This document shows positions 8,749-17,437 of a stretch of 64,000 nucleotides of DNA, in pieces. Source of the stretch: Burkholderiales bacterium (GTDB taxonomy: Bacteria; Pseudomonadota; Gammaproteobacteria; Burkholderiales; Burkholderiaceae_C). The stretch's first letter is position 1, and each line of letters opens with the position of its first letter. Location of the stretch: contig JAUVWL010000016.1 of assembly GCA_030604135.1 (NCBI GenBank), positions 1 through 64,000 of the forward strand. The letters are read 5' to 3'. The notes beneath the pieces are model-generated. The model worked only from the letters and a program-made list of their open reading frames with translations, was not told the origin of the DNA and ran no database searches. The translations under genes were made by a program, and so were the position numbers.

Positions 8749-8997
8749 GAAGGCGGCGACGCGGGCCTGCCTCCGCGAATGTCCCCCGGGCCGTTCCGGC
8801 CCTCCTCCTTTTTTTCGCTGCGGCAGACCCGCATCACCGCCTTCTCTCGCTGCGCATCGGCACACGACCGTCGCGCGCCACCATCGTTTCTGAATGGCGA
8901 GTGTGGGGTGCACGACGCAGCGAAATAAAGGAGGTGGGCTTTGCGCAGCTAAGACCGGGGGACATTCGCGGAGTCGTGTTCCCCACACTCGCCATTC
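8749..8997. repeat. Mosaic of nested and interleaved inverted repeats in the hpaE-hpaD gap
   Basis: The 329-bp gap 8704-9032 has no convincing gene. It holds at least four inverted pairs: D 8749-8771 with 8822-8844 (20 of 23 matched), A 8771-8789 with 8955-8973 (19 of 19), C 8804-8822 with 8916-8934 (18 of 19) and B 8892-8908 with 8981-8997 (17 of 17). Pair C is nested in A; D and B interlock with the others. No transposase or target-site duplication was seen. It may be a non-autonomous mobile palindromic element. Frames crossing it on both strands are artefacts of its symmetry. Confidence 0.85.
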
Positions 8998-9032
8998 CGC
9001 GCAAGCGCCTGAGCGAGACAGAGGCGGACAAA

Positions 9033-10508
9033 TCACACCCCCCAGTGAGGAATGTGGTGAGACCCGAGAGACACAGCCACGTTCTTGGGCTCCAAAAACA
9101 CCTCGTAACTCCAGGTGCCACCCTCGCGCCCCGTGCCCGACGCCTTGGTGCCACCAAACGGCTGCCGCAAGTCCCGCACGTTCTGCGAGTTGACGAAACA
9201 CATGCCGGCTTCCACGGCAGCCGCCACCCGGTGCGCCTTGCCGATGTTCTCGGTCCACACATAGCTCGACAGACCGTACTGGATGTCGTTGGCCAGACGG
9301 ATCGCATCCGCCTCGTCCTTGAACGGAATCAGGCAGGCGACCGGGCCGAAGATCTCGTCCTGCGCGATCTTCATGCGGTTGTCCACATCCGCGAACACCG
9401 TCGGCCACACGTAGTTGCCGCCCGCCACATGCGCCGGCAGTTCCGCCGCATACGACGGTCGGTCCAGACCTCCACACAACATCGTCGCGCCCTCCTTCGG
9501 CCCCAGCTCGATGTAGCTGCGCACCTTGGCCAGGTGGGCCTTGGAGATCATCGGACCGATGGTCGTCTTCTCGTCCAGCGGATCGCCCACCGCGATGCGC
9601 CTGGCTCGATCGGCGAACTTCGCGGCGAAGTCGGCATAGATGCTCTGCTGCACCAGGATGCGCGAGCCGGCGGTGCAGCGCTCGCCGTTGTTGCTGAAGA
9701 TCATGAAAACCGCGGCGTCCAGCGCGCGGTCCAGATCGGCGTCGTCGAAGATCACGAACGGGCTCTTGCCGCCCAGCTCCATGCTGAACTTCTTCAACCC
9801 CGCGGTCTTCACGATGCGGTTGCCGGTGGCGGTGGAGCCGGTGAAGCTGATGGCACGCACATCCGGGTGGGCGCACAGCGGCTCACCCGCCTCTTTGCCG
9901 AAGCCGTGCACCACGTTCAGCACGCCGGCGGGGATGCCGGCCTCCAGCGCCAACTCGCCCAGGCGCGCCGCGGTCAGCGGGCTGAGTTCGCTCATCTTCA
10001 GCACCGCCGTGTTGCCGAAGGCCAGGCACGGCGCGACCTTCCAGGTGGCGGTCATGAAGGGCACGTTCCAGGGACTGATCAGCGCGCACACGCCCACCGG
10101 GTGGAACAGCGTGTAATTCAGGTGTGTGGGCGTGGGATAGGTGTGGCCGTCCACGCGGGTGCACATCTCGGCAAAGTAGGTGAAGTTGTCTGAGGCGCGC
10201 GGGATCAGCTGCTTGCCGGTCTGCGCGATCACCTGGCCGGTGTCTTCGGTCTCGGTCTTCGCGATCTCGGGCACGTGTTTGGCGATCAGGTCACCCAGTG
10301 CACGCACCTTCCTGGCGCGCTCTGTGGCAGGCAGCGCCGCCCAGGCGGGGAAGGCGTCTTTTGCGGCCTGGACCGCGGCGTTCACTTCCGCTTCGGTGCC
10401 GGACGCCACCTCGGCGAGCACACCTTGTGTGGCAGGGTTGACGGTTTCGAAGTATTCGGTGCCAGCGACAGTCTTGCCGTTGATGAGGTGGTCGATGCGC
10501 TGCGTCAT
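9033..10508 (-). CDS. hpaE: 5-carboxymethyl-2-hydroxymuconic semialdehyde dehydrogenase
   Basis: A 491-residue NAD-dependent aldehyde dehydrogenase. It contains ISPWNVPFMTATWK, ISFTGSTATG, the catalytic Glu in MELGGKSPFVIF, the catalytic Cys in NNGERCTAGSR, and FGPVACLIPF. It oxidises the ring-cleavage semialdehyde to 5-carboxymethyl-2-hydroxymuconate. The start at 10508 overlaps the stop of hpaG2 (10505-10508). The frame remains open to 10589, but those residues overlap hpaG2. Length and motifs match HpaE (about 488). Confidence 0.93.
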   Translation of the reverse strand: MTQRIDHLINGKTVAGTEYFETVNPATQGVLAEVASGTEAEVNAAVQAAKDAFPAWAALPATERARKVRALGDLIAKHVPEIAKTETEDTGQVIAQTGKQLIPRASDNFTYFAEMCTRVDGHTYPTPTHLNYTLFHPVGVCALISPWNVPFMTATWKVAPCLAFGNTAVLKMSELSPLTAARLGELALEAGIPAGVLNVVHGFGKEAGEPLCAHPDVRAISFTGSTATGNRIVKTAGLKKFSMELGGKSPFVIFDDADLDRALDAAVFMIFSNNGERCTAGSRILVQQSIYADFAAKFADRARRIAVGDPLDEKTTIGPMISKAHLAKVRSYIELGPKEGATMLCGGLDRPSYAAELPAHVAGGNYVWPTVFADVDNRMKIAQDEIFGPVACLIPFKDEADAIRLANDIQYGLSSYVWTENIGKAHRVAAAVEAGMCFVNSQNVRDLRQPFGGTKASGTGREGGTWSYEVFLEPKNVAVSLGSHHIPHWGV

Positions 10509-11278
10509 GCCTTGCTTTCGGAAGTGATGGTGTTGGTCAATGCGCCGATGCCGTCGATCTCGGTGACGATCACGTCGCCGGGCTGGCAATCGACCACACC
10601 GTCGGGCGTGCCGGTGAGGATGAGATCGCCGGGCATCAGGGTCATGAAGCTGCTGAAGTACTCAATCAGCGTGGCCACGTCGAAGATCATGTCCTTCGTG
10701 TTGCCCTGCTGCGTGACCGTGCCGTTGACCGCGGTGCGCAGCGCGAGGTTCATGGGGTCGGGGATATCCGCTGCATCGACCAGCCAGGGTCCGATGGGCG
10801 TGCAGGTGTCGCGGTTCTTGACCCTGAGGTTGGGGCGGTACCAGTTCTCCAGGTAGTCGCGGATCGCGTAGTCGTTGGCCACCGTGTAGCCGGCGACGTG
10901 TTGCAGGGCGTCGGCCTTCTTCACGCGCCTGGCGGGCTGGCCGATGATCACGGCCAGTTCGCATTCGTAGTGCATGAAGCTCACACCATCGGGCCGCACG
11001 GTGAAGGCCTGGTGACCCGTGAGCGAGGCCTCTCCCTTGACAAAGGCCAGCGGCTCCTCGGGCGCCTTGAACGCCAGTTCTTTCGCGTGGTCGGCGTAAT
11101 TGAGGCCAAGCGCGAGCACGGTTCTCGGGTGGTCAACCGGCTTGAGCGGTGGCAGCCAGACCACTTCGTCAAAGCTGACGCGGCGCCCCTGGAAGGCCGG
11201 CGTGAGCAGTTCGAGTTGGCCATCGGCTTCAACAGCGTCGTGAACGGCGCCGGCCCAGGCGATGCGGGCGCGCTTCAT
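10505..11278 (-). CDS. hpaG2: HpaG C-terminal-type isomerase/decarboxylase subunit
   Basis: A 257-residue FAH-family protein. ALGLNYADHAKEL, FMHYECELAVIIG (acidic metal ligands), NDYAIRDYLENWYRPN and LTGTPDGV mark it as the HpaG2 half of the bifunctional 5-oxopent-3-ene-1,2,5-tricarboxylate decarboxylase / 2-hydroxyhepta-2,4-diene-1,7-dioate isomerase. E. coli carries both halves in one polypeptide; here they are separate genes with an ATGA overlap (11275-11278), a common split in Pseudomonas and Burkholderiales. Both halves have complete motifs. Confidence 0.9.
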   Translation of the reverse strand: MKRARIAWAGAVHDAVEADGQLELLTPAFQGRRVSFDEVVWLPPLKPVDHPRTVLALGLNYADHAKELAFKAPEEPLAFVKGEASLTGHQAFTVRPDGVSFMHYECELAVIIGQPARRVKKADALQHVAGYTVANDYAIRDYLENWYRPNLRVKNRDTCTPIGPWLVDAADIPDPMNLALRTAVNGTVTQQGNTKDMIFDVATLIEYFSSFMTLMPGDLILTGTPDGVVDCQPGDVIVTEIDGIGALTNTITSESKA

Positions 11279-11919
11279 GCCGACTCCTTGATGAAATGAT
11301 TGACCAGAGGCGCAAAACCGTTCGCGCCGATCTCGACCGCATCGCCCGCCTTCACCCGTGGTCGCAAGCCGTCCTCCAGACAGTCGGTGCCGAGCATCAG
11401 CACGTCGCCGGGTCGCATCGACTGGAAGGCATTCACATCGGCCCACAAGGCGGCCGCATCACGCACCAGGTCGGCCAGGGCGGTTCGCTGGCGCATCACG
11501 CCGTTGACGCGCAGCTCCAGCACCAAGGGGCTCAGCTCAGACAGATCGTCCATCGGCCGAACCACTTCGCCCACACCCAGAAAACCGTCGACGCAGCGGT
11601 ACTTCACCGGCGGGCGGTAGTAGCTGTCGTGTGGGATGGCCACGTCGTTGAACAGCACGGCTCCAGTCACGGCGCCGCCCTCTCCCGTCAGCAACCCAAG
11701 ACTGGCCGCGACTTCGACCTCGGCCACACCCCGGGGAAGCGTGATGGCCCGCCCGCTGTGGGTGAAGGTGTTGGCGGTCTTGATGTAGAGCACCGGCGCG
11801 TTCGGTGGCGCCTTGTAGGGCGGCTCGTGCATGCGCGGCGCCCACAGCGCATGTTCACGCCGGAAGTTCAGCAGCGTGCCGTAGACGGTGCCGCGGGGCA
11901 GGTAGGCATCGGGTTTCAT
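11275..11919 (-). CDS. hpaG1: HpaG N-terminal-type isomerase/decarboxylase subunit
   Basis: A 214-residue FAH-family protein. VYGTLLNFRREH, VEVAASLGLL (in the metal-ligand position), NDVAIPHDSYYRPPVKYRC and LMLGTDCLEDGLRP are typical of HpaG1. It starts 10 bp after hpaR. An N-terminal extension of 11 residues (to 11952) overlaps hpaR and is not preferred. It acts with HpaG2 in decarboxylation and isomerisation before the HpaH step. Confidence 0.88.
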   Translation of the reverse strand: MKPDAYLPRGTVYGTLLNFRREHALWAPRMHEPPYKAPPNAPVLYIKTANTFTHSGRAITLPRGVAEVEVAASLGLLTGEGGAVTGAVLFNDVAIPHDSYYRPPVKYRCVDGFLGVGEVVRPMDDLSELSPLVLELRVNGVMRQRTALADLVRDAAALWADVNAFQSMRPGDVLMLGTDCLEDGLRPRVKAGDAVEIGANGFAPLVNHFIKESA

Positions 11920-11929
11920 GCGGGGTCTC

Positions 11930-12418
11930 TCATTCCTCGGTTCCGTCGGCACTCACGCCGTCTGGCGCTTCCAGCGCGATCACGTCGTCCAGCAGCGCAT
12001 AGAGCTGGGCCAGGCGTTCCTTGCCCAGTTGAGCCTCCAGCCACTGGTAGTGCGCTTCGATGGTCAGCGACAACGTGCCCACCAGTGCCAGGCCCGCGGA
12101 CGTGGCGCGTACCACGGTGCGCCGCGCATCCTGCGGACAGCGCATGCGGGTGATCAGCCCGTCTCGCTCCATGCGGGTGAGCACCCCGGTCAGGCTGGGC
12201 CCCAGCAAAAGCGCCTCGCGCGCCACACGACCGGTCTCCACGCCGGCCGGATCGTCCGCGTGCTCGCCCAGCACCCGCAGCACGCGCCATTGCTGGTCCG
12301 ACAGGCCGTGCTCGCGCAGACTGGGGCGGGTGTGCTGCATCACGGCCTCGCGCGCCTCCAGCAGCAGGCGCGGCAGGTTGCGGTGGGCAAAGGAAGGAGC
12401 GGGCTTGGGCTGGCTCAT
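11930..12418 (-). CDS. hpaR: MarR-family homoprotocatechuate operon regulator
   Basis: A 162-residue MarR-type winged-helix protein. RPSLREHGLSDQQWRVLRVL, LGPSLTGVLTRMERDGLI and the wing R(C)PQDARRTVV are characteristic of HpaR, the repressor of hpa operons released by aromatic ligands. It is the first gene of the hpa transcript, so it would regulate itself as well as the catabolic genes. An AT-rich palindrome at 12433-12448, 15 bp before its start, is a plausible operator. The divergent nitronate-monooxygenase-like gene shares this 95-bp control region. Confidence 0.9.
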   Translation of the reverse strand: MSQPKPAPSFAHRNLPRLLLEAREAVMQHTRPSLREHGLSDQQWRVLRVLGEHADDPAGVETGRVAREALLLGPSLTGVLTRMERDGLITRMRCPQDARRTVVRATSAGLALVGTLSLTIEAHYQWLEAQLGKERLAQLYALLDDVIALEAPDGVSADGTEE

Positions 12419-12432
12419 GGCTTCTGGAATTT

Positions 12433-12448
12433 ATTTAATATGTTAAAT
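12433..12448. promoter_or_regulatory. Candidate HpaR operator between hpaR and the divergent gene
   Basis: The sequence ATTTAA-TATG-TTAAAT forms a 6-bp-armed palindrome in an AT-rich island of the otherwise GC-rich hpaR upstream region. Size, symmetry and position suit a MarR-family dimer site overlapping the hpaR promoter. HpaR binding is inferred, not seen. Confidence 0.5.
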
Positions 12449-12513
12449 GTTTTTCCAAGTTTCGCCAAACAGGGGTTAACCCTGGCCGCCATGGACCGGT
12501 CGACAATGGCGGC

Positions 12514-13632
12514 ATGAACACACTCGCCCAATGCCTGAACGTCGATCGCCTGCTGCTGCAGGCCCCCATGGCCGGATCGCAGGGTTCGGCGCTGGCCTTG
12601 GCCGTCTGCCAGGCTGGCGGCGTCGGCGCCCTGCCCGCCGCCATGCTGACGCCCGAGTCGCTCACACAGGAACTGATCGTGCTTTCAAAGGGTACCGACC
12701 GGCCCTGGAACGTCAACTTCTTCTGCCACACGCCCCCGGCACCCGACCCGGCGCGCGAGGCGGCGTGGCGGCAGGCCCTGGCGCCCTTCTATGCCGAAGC
12801 CGGGCTGGACATCACCGCCGTGCCGGCGGGTGCCGGCCGGGTGCCTTTCAGCCACGCGGTGGCCGACCTTGTCGAGCCCTTTCGCCCACCCATCGTCAGC
12901 TTCCACTTCGGTCTGCCCGCGCCCGACCTGCTGGCCCGTGTCAAGAGCTGGGGCAGCCTGGTGCTGTCCTCGGCCACCACGGTCGACGAAGCGCTGTGGC
13001 TGGAATCACAGGGCGTTGACGCGGTCATTGCGCAAGGCGTCGAGGCCGGAGGTCACCGCGGCATGTTCCTGAGCCCCCACGCTCCACCGCTGCGCGGGTC
13101 GCTGCCCCCCGAGGGGGCTGATCCGGCTTGGGGCGGCCCGGCGCCGGATCTCCTCACCTCCCAAATCGGCCTCTTCGCCCTGCTGCCTCAGATCGTGGCT
13201 GCGGTGCAGGTTCCGGTGATCGCCGCCGGCGGCATCGCCGATGCGGCGGGCGTGCGCGCGGCGCTGGCCCTGGGTGCCGCCGGCGTGCAGGTGGGCACGG
13301 CCTACCTGTGCAGCGACGAAGCCAGCACCAGCACCATCCACCGCGCGGCGCTGCAGAGCGAAGCCGCGCGCCACACCACCCTGACCACCTTGTTCAGCGG
13401 CCGGCCAGCACGCGGTATCGTCAACCGCGTGATGCGCGAACTCGGTCCGCTGAACCCGGCCACCCCTGCCTTTCCCACAGCCACCGCTGCCATCGCACCA
13501 CTGCGAACGCACTGGGAGAAACACGGCAGCGGCGACTTTTCGCCCCTGTGGTCCGGTCAGAATGCCAGCGGCTGCCGGTCACTGCCGGCAGGCGAGATCA
13601 CCCGACAACTGCTGCGCGGTTTCGGCGACTGA
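12514..13632 (+). CDS. Nitronate monooxygenase-like FMN enzyme with a repeat-encoded insertion
   Basis: A 372-residue TIM-barrel protein of the nitronate monooxygenase (2-nitropropane dioxygenase) family. The N-terminal QAPMAGSQGS, GVDAVIAQGVEAGGHRG, VPVIAAGGIADAAGV and AGVQVGTAYL segments bind FMN and form the active site. Between HRGMFL and LLTSQIGLFALLPQ, which are normally nearly adjacent, lie about 26 residues (SPHAPPLRGSLPPEG and following) encoded by a palindromic repeat at 13071-13150 that also occurs between hydrogenase genes. The frame is kept. The insertion is in a loop after the FMN-phosphate region and may be tolerated. The family detoxifies nitronates; a role with the divergent hpa genes is unproven. 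Confidence 0.88.
   Translation: MNTLAQCLNVDRLLLQAPMAGSQGSALALAVCQAGGVGALPAAMLTPESLTQELIVLSKGTDRPWNVNFFCHTPPAPDPAREAAWRQALAPFYAEAGLDITAVPAGAGRVPFSHAVADLVEPFRPPIVSFHFGLPAPDLLARVKSWGSLVLSSATTVDEALWLESQGVDAVIAQGVEAGGHRGMFLSPHAPPLRGSLPPEGADPAWGGPAPDLLTSQIGLFALLPQIVAAVQVPVIAAGGIADAAGVRAALALGAAGVQVGTAYLCSDEASTSTIHRAALQSEAARHTTLTTLFSGRPARGIVNRVMRELGPLNPATPAFPTATAAIAPLRTHWEKHGSGDFSPLWSGQNASGCRSLPAGEITRQLLRGFGD
13071..13150 (+). repeat. Family B palindromic repeat, inside a coding sequence
   Basis: About 80 bp running from AGCCCCCACGCTCC through GCTGCCCCCCGAGGGGGC to GCGCCGGATC. It is nearly identical to the reverse complement of 62575-62656 and related to copies at 57599-57690 and 59047-59135. It has a CCCCC/GGGGG core hairpin and terminal arms GATCCGGC / GCCGGATC. 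Here it lies in frame within the nitronate-monooxygenase-like gene. Confidence 0.9.
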
Positions 13633-13640
13633 CCCCGGAC

Positions 13641-14783
13641 TCAGGCAGCCCAGGGCGCGTTGAGCCAGCGCTTGAGGGCCGGCACATCGCCCAGGCAGCG
13701 CAGGTCCCGCTCGCGGTCAGCAATCTGCTGTTGCAAGGCCTGGCGCTTGGCCTGCCGGTCGGACGCCAGCGTCTGCGGCTGGGCCGCCTGACCCAGAGGC
13801 AGATCAAACTCCAGCCCCAGCTCGGACTGCAGGGCGGCCCGGGCCCGCTCACGCTCGGCCACCTGCCGTCTGAGCAGCAGCGTCATTGCGGCGAGGCGCT
13901 CATCGGCCTGCCTGCGATCAAGCGATCCCCGCCCGTCCTGCATGGCCTGGTCCTGCAGGCGCAACAGGGCCAGCAAATCCTGCCGTTCATAGGCCGCGTT
14001 GACCTGCCCCATCAACGCGGTCTTGCGCTGGCGCTCCTGCTCGTCCGGTTCGCGGTCCGGGTGCCAGGCGCTCGCCAGCTGCCGGTAGAGCTGTCGCAGG
14101 GTTCGATCGGCTTCGGCGGCCTGAACCTGTAACAGCGCCTGCGCCTGAAGCTGACCGCGGCGCGTCTGCCGCGCCTGGGCGCGCTCCTGGCGTTGTTCGC
14201 GTCGCCCTTCCTGCAGCTCGCGCAGCTTCTCCAGCCCCACCCGCCAGACCAGTTCCGGGCTCAGTGGGGCGTCGCCCAGGTCCAGCACCTCACCCAGGCG
14301 GGCTTCCAGCTTGAGCCGCAGATCCTGTGCGGCATCGCGGCGGCGCTCCTGCCAGCTGTGCGGGCTGTACCGGTCGTGCAACTCGCGCATGCCGGCATCA
14401 CCCTCGTCGGCCAACTGGGCGGCCAGCGCGCACACCCTCTCCCGCGCCACCTGCCGCTGTCGCTCGCTGAGCACCTTGTCCTGCAGCCGCTCGGCCAGAC
14501 CCTGCGTCAGGGCCACCATGAGCTCGCGTCGGCGTTGCCGCAAGGGCTGCAGCTCGCGGCTGCGCCATTCACGCTCGTGTTTCGCCAGAAGCTCCAGGTC
14601 GTCCAGCTGCTGCTGCAGCCGCTCCAGCCGGGCCAGTTGCTGCTGCCAGGCACGGCTGGCCGACGTCGTCCCGGTGTCCTTTTTTGACGCACGCAACTGC
14701 CGGCCTGCCGTCTGATCGGGCGCAGCAAACCCATCGGCCGGATCGGCACGAAATCGGGGGTCGTCCTCAAAAGGGCGGGGCAT
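13641..14783 (-). CDS. J-domain-containing coiled-coil protein
   Basis: A 380-residue, highly charged, Gln/Arg/Leu-rich protein predicted largely as coiled coil. Near residues 228-275 a J-domain is visible: LRQLYRQLASAWHPD carries the diagnostic HPD (about 240-242), followed by KTALMGQVNAAYERQDLLAL. The HPD tripeptide stimulates DnaK-type ATPases, so this is a likely DnaK co-chaperone with long coiled-coil flanks. It lacks the Gly/Phe and zinc regions of DnaJ. It converges with the gene on its left (8 bp apart) and diverges from radA with 53 bp between starts. Confidence 0.75.
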   Translation of the reverse strand: MPRPFEDDPRFRADPADGFAAPDQTAGRQLRASKKDTGTTSASRAWQQQLARLERLQQQLDDLELLAKHEREWRSRELQPLRQRRRELMVALTQGLAERLQDKVLSERQRQVARERVCALAAQLADEGDAGMRELHDRYSPHSWQERRRDAAQDLRLKLEARLGEVLDLGDAPLSPELVWRVGLEKLRELQEGRREQRQERAQARQTRRGQLQAQALLQVQAAEADRTLRQLYRQLASAWHPDREPDEQERQRKTALMGQVNAAYERQDLLALLRLQDQAMQDGRGSLDRRQADERLAAMTLLLRRQVAERERARAALQSELGLEFDLPLGQAAQPQTLASDRQAKRQALQQQIADRERDLRCLGDVPALKRWLNAPWAA

Positions 14784-14836
14784 ACAGGCGCGTCAGGACG
14801 GACAAGAGGTGGGGACTCGACTATATTGCCGCCCAC

Positions 14837-16243
14837 ATGGCCAAGGAAAAGACCCTCTTCACCTGCAACGACTGCGGCGGCACCAGCCCGCGCTGGCTGG
14901 GCAAATGCCCGCACTGCGGCGCCTGGAACACCCTGGTCGAATCGGTGGCCGAAAGTGCCACCGCCCCCAAGAACCGCTTTGCTTCGCTGGCACCGGCCAG
15001 CGCGGTCACCACCCTGGCCGACATCGAGGCCACCGACGTGGCGCGCACTCCCACCGGCATCGGTGAGCTCGACCGGGTGCTCGGAGGCGGCATTGTCGAA
15101 GGCGGCGTGGTCCTCATCGGCGGTGACCCAGGCATCGGCAAGTCGACCCTGCTGCTGCAGGCGCTGGACGCCTTGCAAAAGCAAACCCTGAACACCCGCC
15201 GCGCAGCGGGAGAGCGTGGGGGCGACACTTTGTACGTGACGGGGGAAGAGTCGGGCGCCCAGGTTGCGCTTCGCTCGCGCCGCCTTGGCCTAGACGGTTC
15301 CCAGGTCAAGGTGCTGGCCGAGATCCAGCTGGAGAAGATCCTGGCCACGCTAACCGCTCAGCAGCCTGCCATCGCCGTCATCGACTCGATCCAGACCGTC
15401 TATTCCGAACAACTCACCAGCGCACCCGGCTCGGTGGCCCAGGTGCGCGAATGCGCCGCCCACCTGACGCGCGCCGCCAAGGCCAGCGGCACCGCCATCG
15501 TGCTGGTCGGCCACGTGACCAAGGAAGGGGCGCTGGCCGGCCCGCGCGTGCTCGAACACATGGTCGACACCGTGCTGTACTTCGAAGGCGACACCCACAG
15601 CAGCTACCGACTGATTCGCGCCATCAAGAACCGATTTGGCGCGGTGAACGAAATCGGCGTGTTCGCCATGACCGAGAAGGGCCTCAAGGGGGTGAGCAAC
15701 CCGAGCGCCATCTTCCTGAGCCAGCACGCCGAGCCGGTGCCGGGCAGCTGCGTGCTGGTCACCCTGGAAGGCACACGCCCGATGCTGGTGGAGATCCAGG
15801 CGCTGGTGGACACGGGCGGCCCCTCACCCCGGCGCCTGTCGGTGGGGCTGGACCGCGACCGCCTGGCCATGCTGCTGGCGGTGCTGCACCGCCACGCGGG
15901 CGTGGCCTGCATGGACCAGGACGTGTTCGTCAATGCCGTCGGTGGCGTGCGCATCAGCGAGCCCGCCGCCGACCTCGCCGTGATGCTGGCCATCACCTCC
16001 AGCCTGCGCGGCAAGCCGCTGCCCAAGGGCTTCATTGCGTTCGGTGAAGTTGGCCTGGCCGGTGAGGTGCGCCCGGCCCCGCGCGGGCAAGAACGCCTGA
16101 AGGAAGCTGCCAAGCTGGGGTTCTCGGTGGCCATCGTGCCCAAGGCCAACGCACCCAAGAAAGCCGACAAGGCCTTCGAAGGACTGACCATCCATGCGGT
16201 CGAACGCATCGACGAGGCCATGGAACTCGTGCGCGCTCTCTGA
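14837..16243 (+). CDS. radA: DNA repair protein RadA
   Basis: A 468-residue RadA/Sms protein. Order of parts: C4 zinc finger CNDCGG...CPHCGAW (residues about 10-28), RecA-like ATPase with Walker A GGDPGIGKST (about 94-103), the RadA-specific KNRFG motif (about residue 263), and a C-terminal Lon-like domain. It processes recombination intermediates by driving branch migration. The ATG at 14837 gives the standard MAKEKTLFTC N-terminus; the frame opens earlier but those residues are not conserved. Confidence 0.96.
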   Translation: MAKEKTLFTCNDCGGTSPRWLGKCPHCGAWNTLVESVAESATAPKNRFASLAPASAVTTLADIEATDVARTPTGIGELDRVLGGGIVEGGVVLIGGDPGIGKSTLLLQALDALQKQTLNTRRAAGERGGDTLYVTGEESGAQVALRSRRLGLDGSQVKVLAEIQLEKILATLTAQQPAIAVIDSIQTVYSEQLTSAPGSVAQVRECAAHLTRAAKASGTAIVLVGHVTKEGALAGPRVLEHMVDTVLYFEGDTHSSYRLIRAIKNRFGAVNEIGVFAMTEKGLKGVSNPSAIFLSQHAEPVPGSCVLVTLEGTRPMLVEIQALVDTGGPSPRRLSVGLDRDRLAMLLAVLHRHAGVACMDQDVFVNAVGGVRISEPAADLAVMLAITSSLRGKPLPKGFIAFGEVGLAGEVRPAPRGQERLKEAAKLGFSVAIVPKANAPKKADKAFEGLTIHAVERIDEAMELVRAL

Positions 16244-16302
16244 CCGCACCGGTCACTGCCACTACACTTGCCGCCGGCAATCGTTCACTGACCACACCCA
16301 CC

Positions 16303-17433
16303 ATGCAGTTCTTTCCCTACTTGCACGGCATGCGTGGCCTGGCTGCCATGGCGGTCCTGTTGTTCCACTGGAAGGGCAGCTTTCCAAGGATCTCGATGGA
16401 CCTCAAGGAGGTGCGCTTTCTGGGCACACAATGGGACCTGTTCCTGTTCATCGACCTGGGCTGGAACGGTGTGCACTGGTTCTTCGTGCTCTCGGGCTTC
16501 CTGCTGGCCAGCCAGCTGATGCACAGCCACATCGATGGCCAGGCAATAGGCCAATTCTGGCAACGCCGCCTGGTACGTATCTACCCTGCGGTCTGGCTGC
16601 AGCTGAGTCTGCTGTTGCCCTTCACCTACATGGTGGGTCAGGCTGCTTCTTTCGAGTTCAAGCAGGTGTTGGCCAACTACCTGCTGTGGCCCGCGTCGCT
16701 GGGTGGCGCCAGGTTCTACAACGGCGTGTACTGGACACTGCCACTGGAGCTGTCCTTCTACCTGCTCCTGCCTTTCATTGTGCTGCTGCACCGGCGCATC
16801 GGATTCTGGCCGGTGCTCGCGCTGGCGGTGCTGATCACGGTCGCCTGGCGCCTGAATGTCATCTGGGAACACGAGGCCCGCGATGCTGCCCGGGTCCAGG
16901 CCAACGCACTGCGCAATCTGCTGCCCGGCATGCTGGCGGTCTTCATGGCGGGGTATGCGGTCACCCGATTCCCGAAAAACCTGACCCCTCGTACGCGTTA
17001 CCTCGGGCTGGCGCTGGTGCTGGCCGTCTATGTCGCATGGCACATGCTGGCTCGCCATGCCATGAAAACCGGGCTCGACCAGAACCTGTCGATGCTGCTG
17101 TTCTGGGAGATTGGCCTGGCGGCGCTCATTGCCCTGATCATCGGCCTGCTGCTGCAACCGCTGTCGGGATTCGGGTGGCTGGCCTGGCGCCCGCTGACCT
17201 GGTTGGGCGACCTCAGCTACGGCATCTACCTGTGGCACTTTCCGGTGCTTCGGCTGCTGCCCAGGCTGTTTCCAGGCGAATGGCACACCACCAGCGGCAG
17301 CCTGCTGGCGCTGGCCATCTGCATTGTCGTCACGCTGCCCCTGGCCATGGCCAGCTACCATTGGGTCGAACGCCCGTTGATGAATGCCATGGCACGCCGC
17401 CAGAAACACCGCAGCGCCATGCAAGCCGCCTGA
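16303..17433 (+). CDS. Acyltransferase 3 family membrane protein
   Basis: A 376-residue integral membrane protein with about ten hydrophobic segments. The N-terminal HGMRGLAAMAVLLFHWKG has the Arg and His of the acyltransferase-3 (OafA/NodX-like) signature, and DLSYGIYLWHFPVL is the typical late motif. The family O-acylates surface polysaccharides or other membrane-side glycans. It begins 59 bp after radA; a role in cell-surface modification is inferred, substrate unknown. Confidence 0.85.
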   Translation: MQFFPYLHGMRGLAAMAVLLFHWKGSFPRISMDLKEVRFLGTQWDLFLFIDLGWNGVHWFFVLSGFLLASQLMHSHIDGQAIGQFWQRRLVRIYPAVWLQLSLLLPFTYMVGQAASFEFKQVLANYLLWPASLGGARFYNGVYWTLPLELSFYLLLPFIVLLHRRIGFWPVLALAVLITVAWRLNVIWEHEARDAARVQANALRNLLPGMLAVFMAGYAVTRFPKNLTPRTRYLGLALVLAVYVAWHMLARHAMKTGLDQNLSMLLFWEIGLAALIALIIGLLLQPLSGFGWLAWRPLTWLGDLSYGIYLWHFPVLRLLPRLFPGEWHTTSGSLLALAICIVVTLPLAMASYHWVERPLMNAMARRQKHRSAMQAA

Positions 17434-17437
17434 ACCC

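Noticed and set aside
8725-9876. Long open frames across the hpaE-hpaD gap on both strands
   Set aside because: They overlap hpaE in the wrong frame or run through inverted repeats; peptides from the two strands resemble each other because of the palindromes.
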